Below, piece after piece: positions 31,969-41,760 of a DNA stretch of 64,000 nucleotides. Each line of letters begins with the position of its first letter. Within the stretch, counting starts at the first letter, position 1. Source of the DNA: a bacterium (lineage in GTDB: Bacteria; SZUA-182; DTGQ01). The translations under genes and the position numbers were made by a program. The notes under the pieces are model-generated. The model did no database searches, was not told the origin of the DNA, and saw nothing but the letters and a program-made list of their open reading frames with translations. The DNA is taken from assembly GCA_023512255.1 (NCBI GenBank), contig JAILZY010000011.1:1-64000 (forward strand), read 5' to 3'.

Positions 31969-33276
31969 ATGAAAATACTTTTGATTTTCCCCTCCCGAAG
32001 TCGAAAAAGGACATATTCAAGTGCTAATCCGCGGCTTCAGGAGTTTTTCGATACTAATCGGTATCTTCCGACATTTTTCCTCCCTAGCCTTGCTCTTTTG
32101 ACCATTGCTGCCTGTACGCCGCAGGAAATTGAGGTGAAACTGATTGATGAGCGGATCAGTCCGATCGATTTTGAAGAGCAGGCTGATCTTGTCGGCATCA
32201 GTATCATGACCGAGCAGGCCCTTCGGGGATATGAGATTGCCAGGGAGTTCAAAAGAAGAGGAGTTTTTACCGTAATTGGTGGCATCCATGCAAGTGTTCT
32301 CCCTGAGGAGGCGGCAAGCCATTGTGATTGTGTGGTTATTGGTGAAGGAGAGACGCTCTGGCCAAAGCTTTTGGAAGATTTCAAAAAGGGGGAGGTAAAG
32401 AGATTTTACCTGAATGACGGTCAAGTCGATCTTTTACACTCTCCTATTCCACGCTATGATCTTTTGGATAGGGACGTATATAATCTTATCCCTATCCAGA
32501 CTAGCCGAGGCTGTCCCAGGGATTGCTCTTTTTGTACTGCTACCAAGGTATACGGACCTCGGTTTAGAACTAAAACTGTGGGGCAGGTAATTAATGAAAT
32601 CGAGGCCATCGAGGAGGTATTAAAAAATCACAGGATCGTGTTCAATGACGATAATATGTTTTTTGACCGCCAAAGGTCATATCAACTCCTCTCAGCACTT
32701 ATTCCATTAAGAATAAGGTACTTTGCTGAGTCGGATGTCTCCATAGCTGAAGATGAAAAACTGCTTGATTTGATGCAAAAAAGCGGCTGTGTTACTGTAT
32801 TCATCGGTTTTGAGAGTCTGGTGGCTGAAAATTTGACTTCTCTTCACCATAGCCAGTGGAAGTGCAAACGGGTGGCAGGGTATGCCGAAAGCTGCCGAAA
32901 GATTCAAAGCCACGGCATTCAGGTGTTGGGATCCTTCATTGTCGGGTTTGATCATGATGATAAAAGCGTTTTTCAACAGCTTATTGACTTTGTCCTTGAA
33001 AATAAAATCTTGGCCCAGTTTCATTTTTTAACCCCTTTCCCTGGTAGCCAGCTGAGGGCATCCCTTATCAGGGAAGGTAGGCTCAGGCAGGATGATAGCC
33101 ACTGGGATGCCTATAGCTGTTTTGACGTTGTCTTTGCTCCCCTCAGGATGTCGTCCCAGGAGCTTGAGGAGGGGCTTCTTTCTGTCTACCAGGCAGTGTA
33201 TAGTCAAGGGGCTCATCTTTCAAGATCTCGCCATATGATCAATATTTTTAGGCATCTTAGGCAGCAGCAGGATTGA
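31969..33276 (+). CDS. B12-binding domain radical SAM protein
   Basis: N-terminal B12-binding fold, TSRGCPRDCSFCTATKVYGPRFR; start at MKILLIFPSRS preferred over track start 31930. Confidence 0.88.
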   Translation: MKILLIFPSRSRKRTYSSANPRLQEFFDTNRYLPTFFLPSLALLTIAACTPQEIEVKLIDERISPIDFEEQADLVGISIMTEQALRGYEIAREFKRRGVFTVIGGIHASVLPEEAASHCDCVVIGEGETLWPKLLEDFKKGEVKRFYLNDGQVDLLHSPIPRYDLLDRDVYNLIPIQTSRGCPRDCSFCTATKVYGPRFRTKTVGQVINEIEAIEEVLKNHRIVFNDDNMFFDRQRSYQLLSALIPLRIRYFAESDVSIAEDEKLLDLMQKSGCVTVFIGFESLVAENLTSLHHSQWKCKRVAGYAESCRKIQSHGIQVLGSFIVGFDHDDKSVFQQLIDFVLENKILAQFHFLTPFPGSQLRASLIREGRLRQDDSHWDAYSCFDVVFAPLRMSSQELEEGLLSVYQAVYSQGAHLSRSRHMINIFRHLRQQQD

Positions 33277-33426
33277 AGTCTCTCATCTTGAATTAGATCT
33301 TATCTCTTATCTCTTATAAAACTTGGGATATCGTTTATTCTTGTAAATTATCTGTGATAATGGTTAAAATAATATAATATATAAAAAATAATTTAAGTTT
33401 TTAATATAATAATTTTAATAAGGATA

Positions 33427-33702
33427 ATGATTATGAAAGAAATTGAAAAACAAATTAAAGATTTCATTTTTGAAAATTTTCTTATTGGCCAAAGCACTCG
33501 TGATTTAAAGAACGATGTTTCTTTCCTTGATGAAGGGATTATCGATTCTACCGGTATGCTGGAATTAGTGGCTTTTATTGAAAATACCTATGGGATTGTG
33601 GTCGAAGATGAGGAGCTAATACCTGAGAATCTAGACTCTATCAACCGAATCATAGCCTATCTTGAGAGGAAGGGATGCCTTTTTGCAAAACTCAGAGGCT
33701 GA
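33427..33702 (+). CDS. Acyl carrier protein
   Basis: 91 aa; FLDEGIIDSTGMLELVAFIENTYGI (DST attachment-site region). Confidence 0.85.
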   Translation: MIMKEIEKQIKDFIFENFLIGQSTRDLKNDVSFLDEGIIDSTGMLELVAFIENTYGIVVEDEELIPENLDSINRIIAYLERKGCLFAKLRG

Positions 33703-33705
33703 AAA

Positions 33706-35274
33706 ATGCTACTGCAAGATTTTCTCACCGAGAGCACTGAAAGATTTCCTGACAAAGTGGCCGTTATCTTCAGAGGACAGCGGTTTACCTACGGGGAATT
33801 AGAACGTCAGGCTAACAGGTTAGCTTGGGCCTTGCTCGACCTTGGGGTTAAACGAGGCGAGCGGGTGGCAGTATTTCTCGATAACTCTCTGGAATCGGTA
33901 ATTGCCCTGTTTGGAATTTTAAAGGCCGGAGCTGTCTTTGTCATCCTGAGTGCGGCCGCAAAAGCTGCCAAAGTTGAATATATCTTAAGCCACTGTGGAG
34001 CCAGGGTATTGATAAGTCATGGCAATAAACATGAGGTCTTGCGGGATCTAAAGTTGCCTGGGTTGGTTAAAATTATGATTGGAGAAGATGAAGCTGGGCA
34101 AAGTCCACCAGATGTTTCATGGTCTCAGGTTATGACTGCTGGTGAGGCTGATCATTGTCCGCCGAGGAGAAATATTGATCTTGATCTAGCTGCTCTTATC
34201 TACACCTCAGGCTCGACTGCGGATCCAAAAGGGGTTATGTTGACTCATCTCAATATGGTTTCAGCGGCCACTTCCATTATCAGCTATCTGAAAAACACAC
34301 CAGATGACATTATCATGAATGTTTTGCCTCTATCCTTTGATTATGGTCTCTACCAGGTGCTTATGGCCGTTAAGTTCGGAGGGACGGTTGTGTTGGAAAA
34401 GTCGTTTGTCTATCCCTACGCGGTAATTGACAAAATGATTAGGGAGAGGGTATCAGGTTTTCCCCTGGTTCCGACCATTGCGGCTATCCTATTGCAGCTT
34501 GAGAGCTTGAAAAATTATACCTTTTCTTCACTAAGATACATCACCAATACGGGAGCCGCCCTTCCTGAAAGTCATATAAGGAAGTTGCGCGACCTGTTTC
34601 CCCAGGTAGCTATTTATTCTATGTATGGGCTGACTGAGTGTAAGCGGGTATCTTATCTTCCACCTGAGGAATTGGACCGAAGGCCGAATTCTGTGGGCAA
34701 ACCGATGCCGAATGTGGAGGCGTTCATCGTTGATGAGCAGGGAAATGAAATTGATGAGCCTGGCAGGATTGGTGAGCTGGTGGTCAGGGGGAGCAATGTC
34801 ATGCGAGGCTACTGGCAAGATCCTGAAGAGACAGCCAGGGTTCTGAGACCTGGTCGGTATCCTGGGGAGGTGGTTCTTTATACTGGTGACTATTTTAAAA
34901 TGGATGAGGAAGGCTATCTTTTCTTTGTGGGCAGAAAGGACGATCTTATTAAAACGCGGGGTGAGAGGGTATCTCCGCGGGAGGTGGAAAATGTTCTTCA
35001 CCAGATAGATGGGGTTTTGGAGGCTGTAGTCATTGGAGTTCCTGATGATCTTTTAGGCCAGGCGGTCAAGGCCTTCATTATGCTTCAGGAAGGTAAGATC
35101 TTGAGTGAAAAAGAGATTATTGCCTATTGTATGGATAAATTAGAATTTTTTATGGTACCAAAATTTGTAGAGTTTTTGACTGAATTTCCTAAAACTGCTA
35201 CTGGAAAGATTGATCGCAGAGCAATGGCCATGAGAGAGGAGAGACTAAATGGTCTTTTTGCTAATAAAGTGTAA
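33706..35274 (+). CDS. AMP-dependent acyl-CoA/ACP ligase
   Basis: IYTSGSTADPKGVMLTHLNM, YTGDYFKMDEEGYLFFVGRKDDLIKTRGERVSP, KTATGKIDR; 3' end lies in a family A MITE. Confidence 0.9.
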   Translation: MLLQDFLTESTERFPDKVAVIFRGQRFTYGELERQANRLAWALLDLGVKRGERVAVFLDNSLESVIALFGILKAGAVFVILSAAAKAAKVEYILSHCGARVLISHGNKHEVLRDLKLPGLVKIMIGEDEAGQSPPDVSWSQVMTAGEADHCPPRRNIDLDLAALIYTSGSTADPKGVMLTHLNMVSAATSIISYLKNTPDDIIMNVLPLSFDYGLYQVLMAVKFGGTVVLEKSFVYPYAVIDKMIRERVSGFPLVPTIAAILLQLESLKNYTFSSLRYITNTGAALPESHIRKLRDLFPQVAIYSMYGLTECKRVSYLPPEELDRRPNSVGKPMPNVEAFIVDEQGNEIDEPGRIGELVVRGSNVMRGYWQDPEETARVLRPGRYPGEVVLYTGDYFKMDEEGYLFFVGRKDDLIKTRGERVSPREVENVLHQIDGVLEAVVIGVPDDLLGQAVKAFIMLQEGKILSEKEIIAYCMDKLEFFMVPKFVEFLTEFPKTATGKIDRRAMAMREERLNGLFANKV

Positions 35275-35369
35275 AGTGCGCAAGCTGCGGCGGCAAAAGG
35301 TCCGCATCTACAATTGATAGCAGAATTGATTCGCGGCGCACTTGTGTTACGCACTTAGCGAAAGAACCT
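35250..35369 (+). mobile_element. MITE-like element, family A copy 7, TSD CTAAA
   Basis: TGGTCTTTTTGCTAATAAAGTG...GTTACGCACTTAGCGAAAGAACCT flanked by CTAAA (35245-35249, 35370-35374). Confidence 0.88.
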
Positions 35370-35418
35370 CTAAATCGCTACGAAAGAAGAGAGATACTTA
35401 TGAAAGAAGGGATAACTA

Positions 35419-36453
35419 ATGAACAGCTCTTTGATGTCGAAAAGTGTTGAGCAGCAAGCAAAGGGAGATGGATATTCACCGCAAGAGGTGCTTCGCATTG
35501 ACCCAGAGAGTGAGTGTGCTCGCATTTGCGCCTTTATTCGGGAGCAAGTGGTGGCTAGGTTTAAACGCCAGGGGGTGGTTATTGGCCTCTCAGGGGGTAT
35601 AGATTCAGCCCTGGTCTCAGAACTATTGGTTCGGGCACTTGGCCGAGAACGGGTGCTAGGGTTGATTTTGCCAGAGCGCGAGTCAAATCCCGTAAGTGAG
35701 ATCTATGCCAAAAAGCAGGCCGCAAAATTGGGTATCAGGGTTGAGATGGTGGATATTAGCGGTCAACTTGAGGCTTTTGGGGTTTATGAGCGCAGAAACG
35801 AGGTTATCAAGTCTATTTTCCCAGATTTTGATGACTCGTATGTTTTCAATATTTCACTTCCCCAGAATATCCTTGAGAAAGACAGGCTTAATTACCGGTT
35901 CATAACTGTGGTGGATAAACACCAAAACAGGAAAACTGCTCGGCTATCCTATCAGCAGTGGCTAGTCATCTCTGCCTGTCAGAATATCAAGCAGCGGGTC
36001 AGAATGATAAATCTTTATTTTTGGGCTGAGCGCAGCAACTACCTGGTGTGTGGAACAACTAACAAATCTGAGGCAGAGGCAGGCTTTTTCGTCAAGTTCG
36101 GCGACGGCGGTGTCGATATTGAGCCAATAGCTCATCTCTATAAAACGCAGGTCTTCCAACTGGCCAGATATCTTGGGGTGATTGATGAGATTATCAATCG
36201 GACACCAAGCCCTGACACCTACAGTCTGCCGGTGAGCGATCAGGAATTCTACTTCTGTCTCCCCTATTCTATGCTTGATCTGGCCCTTTATGCTCGTGAA
36301 CATGGGGTTTCGATCGAGCAGGCGGCTGAGCTATTATCCATTTCCAAAGAGCAGCTTTCCCGAATTTACAAGGACCTTGAGGCTAAAGTGCGAGCCACCT
36401 GGCACCTTCGTTCCCTTCCCCCCTCAGTTGAGCAGGAGAAAGCCTGCCTGTGA
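35419..36453 (+). CDS. NAD(+) synthase-like PP-loop ATPase
   Basis: IGLSGGIDSALVSELLVRAL; CGTTNKSEAEAGFFVKFGDGGVDIEPIAHLYKTQVF. Confidence 0.85.
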   Translation: MNSSLMSKSVEQQAKGDGYSPQEVLRIDPESECARICAFIREQVVARFKRQGVVIGLSGGIDSALVSELLVRALGRERVLGLILPERESNPVSEIYAKKQAAKLGIRVEMVDISGQLEAFGVYERRNEVIKSIFPDFDDSYVFNISLPQNILEKDRLNYRFITVVDKHQNRKTARLSYQQWLVISACQNIKQRVRMINLYFWAERSNYLVCGTTNKSEAEAGFFVKFGDGGVDIEPIAHLYKTQVFQLARYLGVIDEIINRTPSPDTYSLPVSDQEFYFCLPYSMLDLALYAREHGVSIEQAAELLSISKEQLSRIYKDLEAKVRATWHLRSLPPSVEQEKACL

Positions 36454-36485
36454 GGCACAAGGGAGGGCGAGAAAGACCCACGCCT

Positions 36486-37490
36486 ATGCGATACTGTAGC
36501 CGTTGTACACTTCCCGCGACCTTTCCTGGTGTTACCTTCGATGCTCAGGGTATTTGCCAATATTGTCTAAGATTTCAGCCATCCTTAATAAGGCAACAGA
36601 TGAATAGGTATCAGTTAAAATTTGCTGCCTTAATTAAAAAATATCGGGGTCGAAGTGAATATGACATCCTGGTTAGCTATAGCGGCGGCAAGGACAGCAG
36701 CTTTATCCTTGATCTTTTGAAGAATGAGTTTGGTCTTAAGGTCCTGGCTTTCACTTTTGATAATGGATTTATATCGAGCGCGGCGCAAGAAAATATCCAC
36801 CGGGTGGTGGAAAAACTGGGTGTTGACCACATCCTGGTTAAGCCACGGTTTGACGTGCTTAAGAAGATATTTGCCACTGCCGCCTCATCTGATGAGCTTT
36901 ATAGTCGAAAGAGCCTTGAGCGGGCAAGTCCGATCTGCACTGCCTGTATCAGCTTGGTCAAATCTATCGGCTTGCGAATGGCTATTGAGAAACGGATTCC
37001 TCTCTTAGGATTTGGCTGGTCTCCTGGTCAGGCTCCTATTCAATCATCGGTGATGCGGCTAAACCCTAGTTTTGTTAATCTTAGCCAAAAAAAACTTCTG
37101 GCTCCCTTGTGCACTATTCTCAGCAAGGAAGAGCTTGGACCATACTTTTTAACTGATACCAATCTTGCTCTTGGAGCTCAGCATTTTCCCTGGAACGTCC
37201 ATCCCTTGGCCTTTCTTGAATACAGCCAGGAGAGGATTTTTCAGCGAATTGAGGCTCTTGGCTGGCAAAGGCCGGCTGATACTGGAGTGCACTCCACCAA
37301 TTGCCTGCTCAATTCCCTGGCTATTGAGAACCATAAGGCCAGGTATCATTTTCACCCCTATGCCTGGGAAATAGCCAATCTTGTCCGCTCTGGCAGGATG
37401 TCGAGGGCGGAGGGGCTTGAGAGAATAAGGGCAACTGAGCCCTCTTCGATAGTTGATTATGCCAGAGAGCGGCTAGGGTTAGTATCGTAA
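36486..37490 (+). CDS. N-acetyl sugar amidotransferase-like PP-loop protein (WbpG/PseA-like)
   Basis: CSRCTLPATFPGVTFDAQGICQYCLRF; DILVSYSGGKDSSFILDLLKNEFGLKVLAFTFDNGF; ATG at 36486 preferred. Confidence 0.8.
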   Translation: MRYCSRCTLPATFPGVTFDAQGICQYCLRFQPSLIRQQMNRYQLKFAALIKKYRGRSEYDILVSYSGGKDSSFILDLLKNEFGLKVLAFTFDNGFISSAAQENIHRVVEKLGVDHILVKPRFDVLKKIFATAASSDELYSRKSLERASPICTACISLVKSIGLRMAIEKRIPLLGFGWSPGQAPIQSSVMRLNPSFVNLSQKKLLAPLCTILSKEELGPYFLTDTNLALGAQHFPWNVHPLAFLEYSQERIFQRIEALGWQRPADTGVHSTNCLLNSLAIENHKARYHFHPYAWEIANLVRSGRMSRAEGLERIRATEPSSIVDYARERLGLVS

Positions 37491-37497
37491 TTTAATC

Positions 37498-37636
37498 GCT
37501 CTTATTTAATTAGACGCCATGCATTATATGACGTGCTCACCAGAATAACAATATAAAGAAACTCTTATGAAGTCAGAAGCTCTAGACATCTTTCTAGACG
37601 GGGTTTCCCCTCATCTAGTATTTGCTTATAAGAGCG
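37498..37636. mobile_element. MITE-like element, family B-related (same TIR, different interior), TSD AATTTAAT
   Basis: CGCTCTTATTTAATTAGACG...GCTTATAAGAGCG flanked by AATTTAAT (37490-37497, 37637-37644). Confidence 0.85.
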
Positions 37637-37709
37637 AATTTAATTATTTATTCAATGACTTTGGTACATTAGGTTTCACAGTAGGCATTAATACAGGAGG
37701 CATTAAATA

Positions 37710-38756
37710 ATGAAAAAAGCAGATGCCGCAGGAAGCGATAATTCATCAATGAGTCTTAGGAAATATGAACAGAGCGACATACTCAGCTATCCACACTTTT
37801 TTATTGTTGGAACTCAGCGATCTGGAACAACCCTGCTCAGGCTTATTCTCAACAGTCACTCATCAATAGCCATCCCAGAGGAAGCCGCTTTTTTCATGCC
37901 TTTTCTCACTCGAAAAAAGCTCTTAGATCCAAAGCCTCTTCCTCTTTCTGTCAGAAAGAATCTGGTAAATTATTTAATCAATAATTATCAATTTAAGAAA
38001 TGGAAATTAGATGAATCCAAGCTGCTTCCGATCCTTGAAAACAGCTTCTCTTATCATCAGGTGATAGGATTTCTATATAAAACCTTTGCCCAAAAGTATG
38101 GCAAATCAATATGTGGTGATAAATCTCCGGCATTTATTCGTAAACTTAACCTTCTTTTGGAAGCATATCCAAAGGCTAAAATTATCCATATTATTCGAGA
38201 TGGGAGAGATGTTTATCTAAGTTTTAAGAAAAAGAACCATCCCGCTGCCTCAAGCATTGCTGGGGCGGCACTTGAGTGGAGAATTAAACTTTTCTTGATT
38301 TCTCGGGCTATAAAAACCAGGCAAGGCTCGGTGATCGAAGTTAAATATGAGGACTTACTACAGCATCCTGTATCGGTAATAGAAAAAATATGCGCATTTT
38401 TGGGTATTGCGTTTGAAAACGAGATGCTGGAATTCTGGAAACAGAGCAGTGAGTTTATCGATCAACAGCATTCAGATCTCATATTTAAACCGATTCAGAC
38501 ATCTAACATTAATAAGTGGGAAACTCTCATGAGTTCTGCTGAGTTAGCTCAATATGAGTTTTTTGCCCAAAAAGGGCTTAAAGAGTATGGATATCCCATC
38601 TCGCAAGGAAATCCAAATTTTATAAAAAAGCTAATTTTTATCAGCAACATACTCTCATTCTTACCCAAGAGAATATGCAAAATTATGCAGATTGCCTTGC
38701 GCATGCGAATCGCCAGTATGTATGGGCTGGAGGTTTCTTCTCAATATTATGAATAA
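37710..38756 (+). CDS. Sulfotransferase family protein
   Basis: FFIVGTQRSGTTLLRLILNSHSSI (5'-PSB loop); AKIIHIIRDGRDVYLSFKKKNHP (3'-PB motif). Confidence 0.9.
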   Translation: MKKADAAGSDNSSMSLRKYEQSDILSYPHFFIVGTQRSGTTLLRLILNSHSSIAIPEEAAFFMPFLTRKKLLDPKPLPLSVRKNLVNYLINNYQFKKWKLDESKLLPILENSFSYHQVIGFLYKTFAQKYGKSICGDKSPAFIRKLNLLLEAYPKAKIIHIIRDGRDVYLSFKKKNHPAASSIAGAALEWRIKLFLISRAIKTRQGSVIEVKYEDLLQHPVSVIEKICAFLGIAFENEMLEFWKQSSEFIDQQHSDLIFKPIQTSNINKWETLMSSAELAQYEFFAQKGLKEYGYPISQGNPNFIKKLIFISNILSFLPKRICKIMQIALRMRIASMYGLEVSSQYYE

Positions 38757-40389
38757 AGATAGCTACTACTGCTGCAAGCATCAGGAAATTTCTCGGCCAG
38801 AACTTCATACAAATACAAATAATAGCCAAAATAGCCAAAAGAGGGTAAATAGCCAAAATCAGGCTGAAGAAGCCTGTTTTTCTGAATTGCCCAAAATCGT
38901 TAAAGGAGGAGGCATTAGTTTAGTGGGTTCTGTAGGGGCCAAGGGGATGCTTTTTCTTCTGGCTCTCTTCATCGCTAAGGCATTAGGTCCTAGTGATGTT
39001 GGCATCTATTTTTTAGCCATAACTATTTGCGAACTGCTCACGCTTTTATCCCTTCTTGGGCTTCCAAATGGAGTAACAAGATATGTGGCTGTTTATAGGG
39101 AAAGAAACGATGTCCAAAGAATGAAAGGCACGGTTTTAGGGGCAGCTTTTTTAAGTCTCCTCATAAGTTTGCTGAGTGCGGCTTTGCTATTTCTCTTGGC
39201 TGGTCCTATCTCTTCTCTTCTCCATAAACCGAGTTTGGCTCTCGTGCTAAAACTTTTTGCCATATCAATTCCTTTTGAGTGTCTGATGAAAATTTTTACT
39301 GCCTCAACCCGGGGGCTGAAGATCATGGAGCACACAGCCTATATCGAGCAAATCTCCTGGATTGGCTTGAGACTTGGCTTGGCCCTCTTCTTTGTATCCG
39401 TGATGAAAAGCGGGCTTGCTGGAGTTATCCTGGCCTATGTTGGAGCATCTTTTATTTCTGCGGTCTTGGCTTTCTCCTATGCCAGTAAGTGGATGCCATT
39501 GGTCGATAAGCGAATATACCCTATTTTTGAAATCAGAGAGCTGTTCAGGTTTTCCTTTCCGATGCTGCTGTCAACATTAATCCATGACATAATGATGAAG
39601 GAAGATATTGTGATGTTGGGCTATTTTGTCAGTGCAGCCGAAGTAGGAATTTACAGTGTGGCGGTAAAGGTTCTCAATCTAGCTGAGGTTATTTTTCAAA
39701 CCTTCAGACCAATATTCAATCCTTTGGTTGCCGAGCTGCATGAAAGAAAAGAATTTAGTAGGCTGGGTCATCTCCTCAAGCTAATCACCCGGTGGGATAT
39801 TATGGCAGCTTGCCCGATTTTTCTATGTCTCTTCCTATTTCCTGGGTTTTTCCTTAGCATTTTTGGTAAAAAGTTTGCTGCTGGCTCTTCCTGTCTGCGA
39901 ATTCTCATTTTCAGCAGTGTAGTAAATGCCTTATCGATCTATCCAGACTCGATCATTTATATGTCTGGTAGGTCCGAGATAACTATGATGAATGGTTTTT
40001 TGGCTCTAATTGTCAATTTTATTGGCAATTGTCTGCTCATCCCATCCCAAGGAATACTAGGAGCAGCCCTGGCCACTGTGGCCGCTTTATTAGTGGCAGC
40101 GTTATTGAGGATATCAATTCTATTTTGGATGATGAATATTCACCCTTTAAGCAAAGCTCTCTGGAAGCCATTGACTGCGGGATTCATCTCTCTTTTTCTT
40201 ACTTTTACCATAAGCAAAATTATTCCAGGCAGTATCCATCCAGAAAGTCATAGTCTGACCATAGTATTCCTCATATCTATTTTCATGATGTCTTACTCAC
40301 TTATCATATATCTTTTAAAATTTAACCAGGAAGAGTTGTATCTAAAAGATAGAATAAAAGAAAAAATTATGGCAGCCATCAAACACTGA
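38749..40389 (+). CDS. Oligosaccharide flippase (Wzx-like)
   Basis: Multi-TM MATE/Wzx-type protein; ATG at 38749 overlaps the sulfotransferase stop. Confidence 0.85.
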   Translation: MNKDSYYCCKHQEISRPELHTNTNNSQNSQKRVNSQNQAEEACFSELPKIVKGGGISLVGSVGAKGMLFLLALFIAKALGPSDVGIYFLAITICELLTLLSLLGLPNGVTRYVAVYRERNDVQRMKGTVLGAAFLSLLISLLSAALLFLLAGPISSLLHKPSLALVLKLFAISIPFECLMKIFTASTRGLKIMEHTAYIEQISWIGLRLGLALFFVSVMKSGLAGVILAYVGASFISAVLAFSYASKWMPLVDKRIYPIFEIRELFRFSFPMLLSTLIHDIMMKEDIVMLGYFVSAAEVGIYSVAVKVLNLAEVIFQTFRPIFNPLVAELHERKEFSRLGHLLKLITRWDIMAACPIFLCLFLFPGFFLSIFGKKFAAGSSCLRILIFSSVVNALSIYPDSIIYMSGRSEITMMNGFLALIVNFIGNCLLIPSQGILGAALATVAALLVAALLRISILFWMMNIHPLSKALWKPLTAGFISLFLTFTISKIIPGSIHPESHSLTIVFLISIFMMSYSLIIYLLKFNQEELYLKDRIKEKIMAAIKH

Positions 40390-40539
40390 CTAGATAAAAA
40401 TCTTTCTGTAATTTCTAAGTTCGTACAATAAAGCGAAGAGAGGATGGCTGTAATTTTTTGATCAAAAATATAGGGGAAAGCCTAAATAGTCTTATGCTCT
40501 ATTTCATCATTTAAAGCTCGTTATGTTTAACCAAACCTT

Positions 40540-41754
40540 TTGTGGGAGCATGTTATGCCTAGGTTAGCACTACCGCAAAATTACATAAAAAATCAAGGAA
40601 GTTTGATTGAGGATTTTGAAACACTTAGTGAATGGAGCACAACAGGGGCTGTGGCTATATCTGCCGATACAGAGAATTTTAAATGCGGCACTAAATCAAT
40701 TCGCTTTACTCATACTTCAGCCTCTTGGGGAGCAATGACAAAAACTATCAATCGGTCATTTTGGGGGACAAGATTTTTCCATGTGTGGGTATATATTCCC
40801 ACAACTCAAGATCGAGATGGAATCGTACAGGTAGTTTTGCGCCTGTCCTCCGTATCTAATTTTTCAAAATATATGCAGATGGCCTGGTTTGGATTGAGTA
40901 ATTTATCTGTAGGCTGGAATTGTTTGGGCTGTCATCGGGATAATTTTACCAGCACTGGCGGAGAATCTTGGGCTAATACCATGATCAGAATGCGATTTGA
41001 ACTTAATCGCACAACTGGAGCCGCACCACAACTATCATTCGATAGCTTCTATGTAGATATGGAATCCCTGCCGCGCTGTATTATTATGTTCGATGACGGA
41101 TATGCTTCTACCTACAGTGTGGCTTATGATTATATGCAGCCGCGGGGCTTGAAGGGCACGGTATATATGATCTCTAACGTAATTGGGACATCAGGGTGGC
41201 TCACGCAAGAAGATTTAACCACTATGTATAATGCAGGATGGGCAATAGCAAATCATACATCGGATCATTCTAATCTTTCTTTATTAACCCAAGAGCAAGC
41301 ACAAGAGAAGCTTATTGCCTGTCGCAATGTTTTAAATGTTTTAGGATTTACCAGATCAAGTCGGCATGTAGCTTATCCCTATGGAACATACAGCAGTGAG
41401 ACGCTTTTGGCCATGTCAGCCTGTGGGATGTTGACTGGCAGGGATACGGCTTCAACATATAATTTCCCGCCGGTTGAAGATTTGCGCTTGTTACATGTTA
41501 AATCATGTCAGGCTTCTATTCCGCTATCCACTGCTAAAGGGTGGATAGATTATACCATTAAATCAGGAGCAACTCTTTGTTTATTATTCCATGATTTAGT
41601 TGAATCCCCTACTGGTGTGAGTTGGGCAATTTCAGATTTCCAAGCCTTAATGGATTATATTGTAGCACGAAGGCTTCAGTGTGTAACCATAGATGAATGG
41701 TATGAGGGGTTAACTAATCCAAGGTATCGTTCTGTGCCACTTGACAGAGGATAA
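40540..41754 (+). CDS. Polysaccharide deacetylase-like protein with N-terminal beta domain
   Basis: IIMFDDGYASTYSVAYDYM, NHTSDHSNLS, HVAYPYGTYSSE NodB motifs. Confidence 0.85.
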   Translation: MWEHVMPRLALPQNYIKNQGSLIEDFETLSEWSTTGAVAISADTENFKCGTKSIRFTHTSASWGAMTKTINRSFWGTRFFHVWVYIPTTQDRDGIVQVVLRLSSVSNFSKYMQMAWFGLSNLSVGWNCLGCHRDNFTSTGGESWANTMIRMRFELNRTTGAAPQLSFDSFYVDMESLPRCIIMFDDGYASTYSVAYDYMQPRGLKGTVYMISNVIGTSGWLTQEDLTTMYNAGWAIANHTSDHSNLSLLTQEQAQEKLIACRNVLNVLGFTRSSRHVAYPYGTYSSETLLAMSACGMLTGRDTASTYNFPPVEDLRLLHVKSCQASIPLSTAKGWIDYTIKSGATLCLLFHDLVESPTGVSWAISDFQALMDYIVARRLQCVTIDEWYEGLTNPRYRSVPLDRG

Positions 41755-41760
41755 GCAGGG

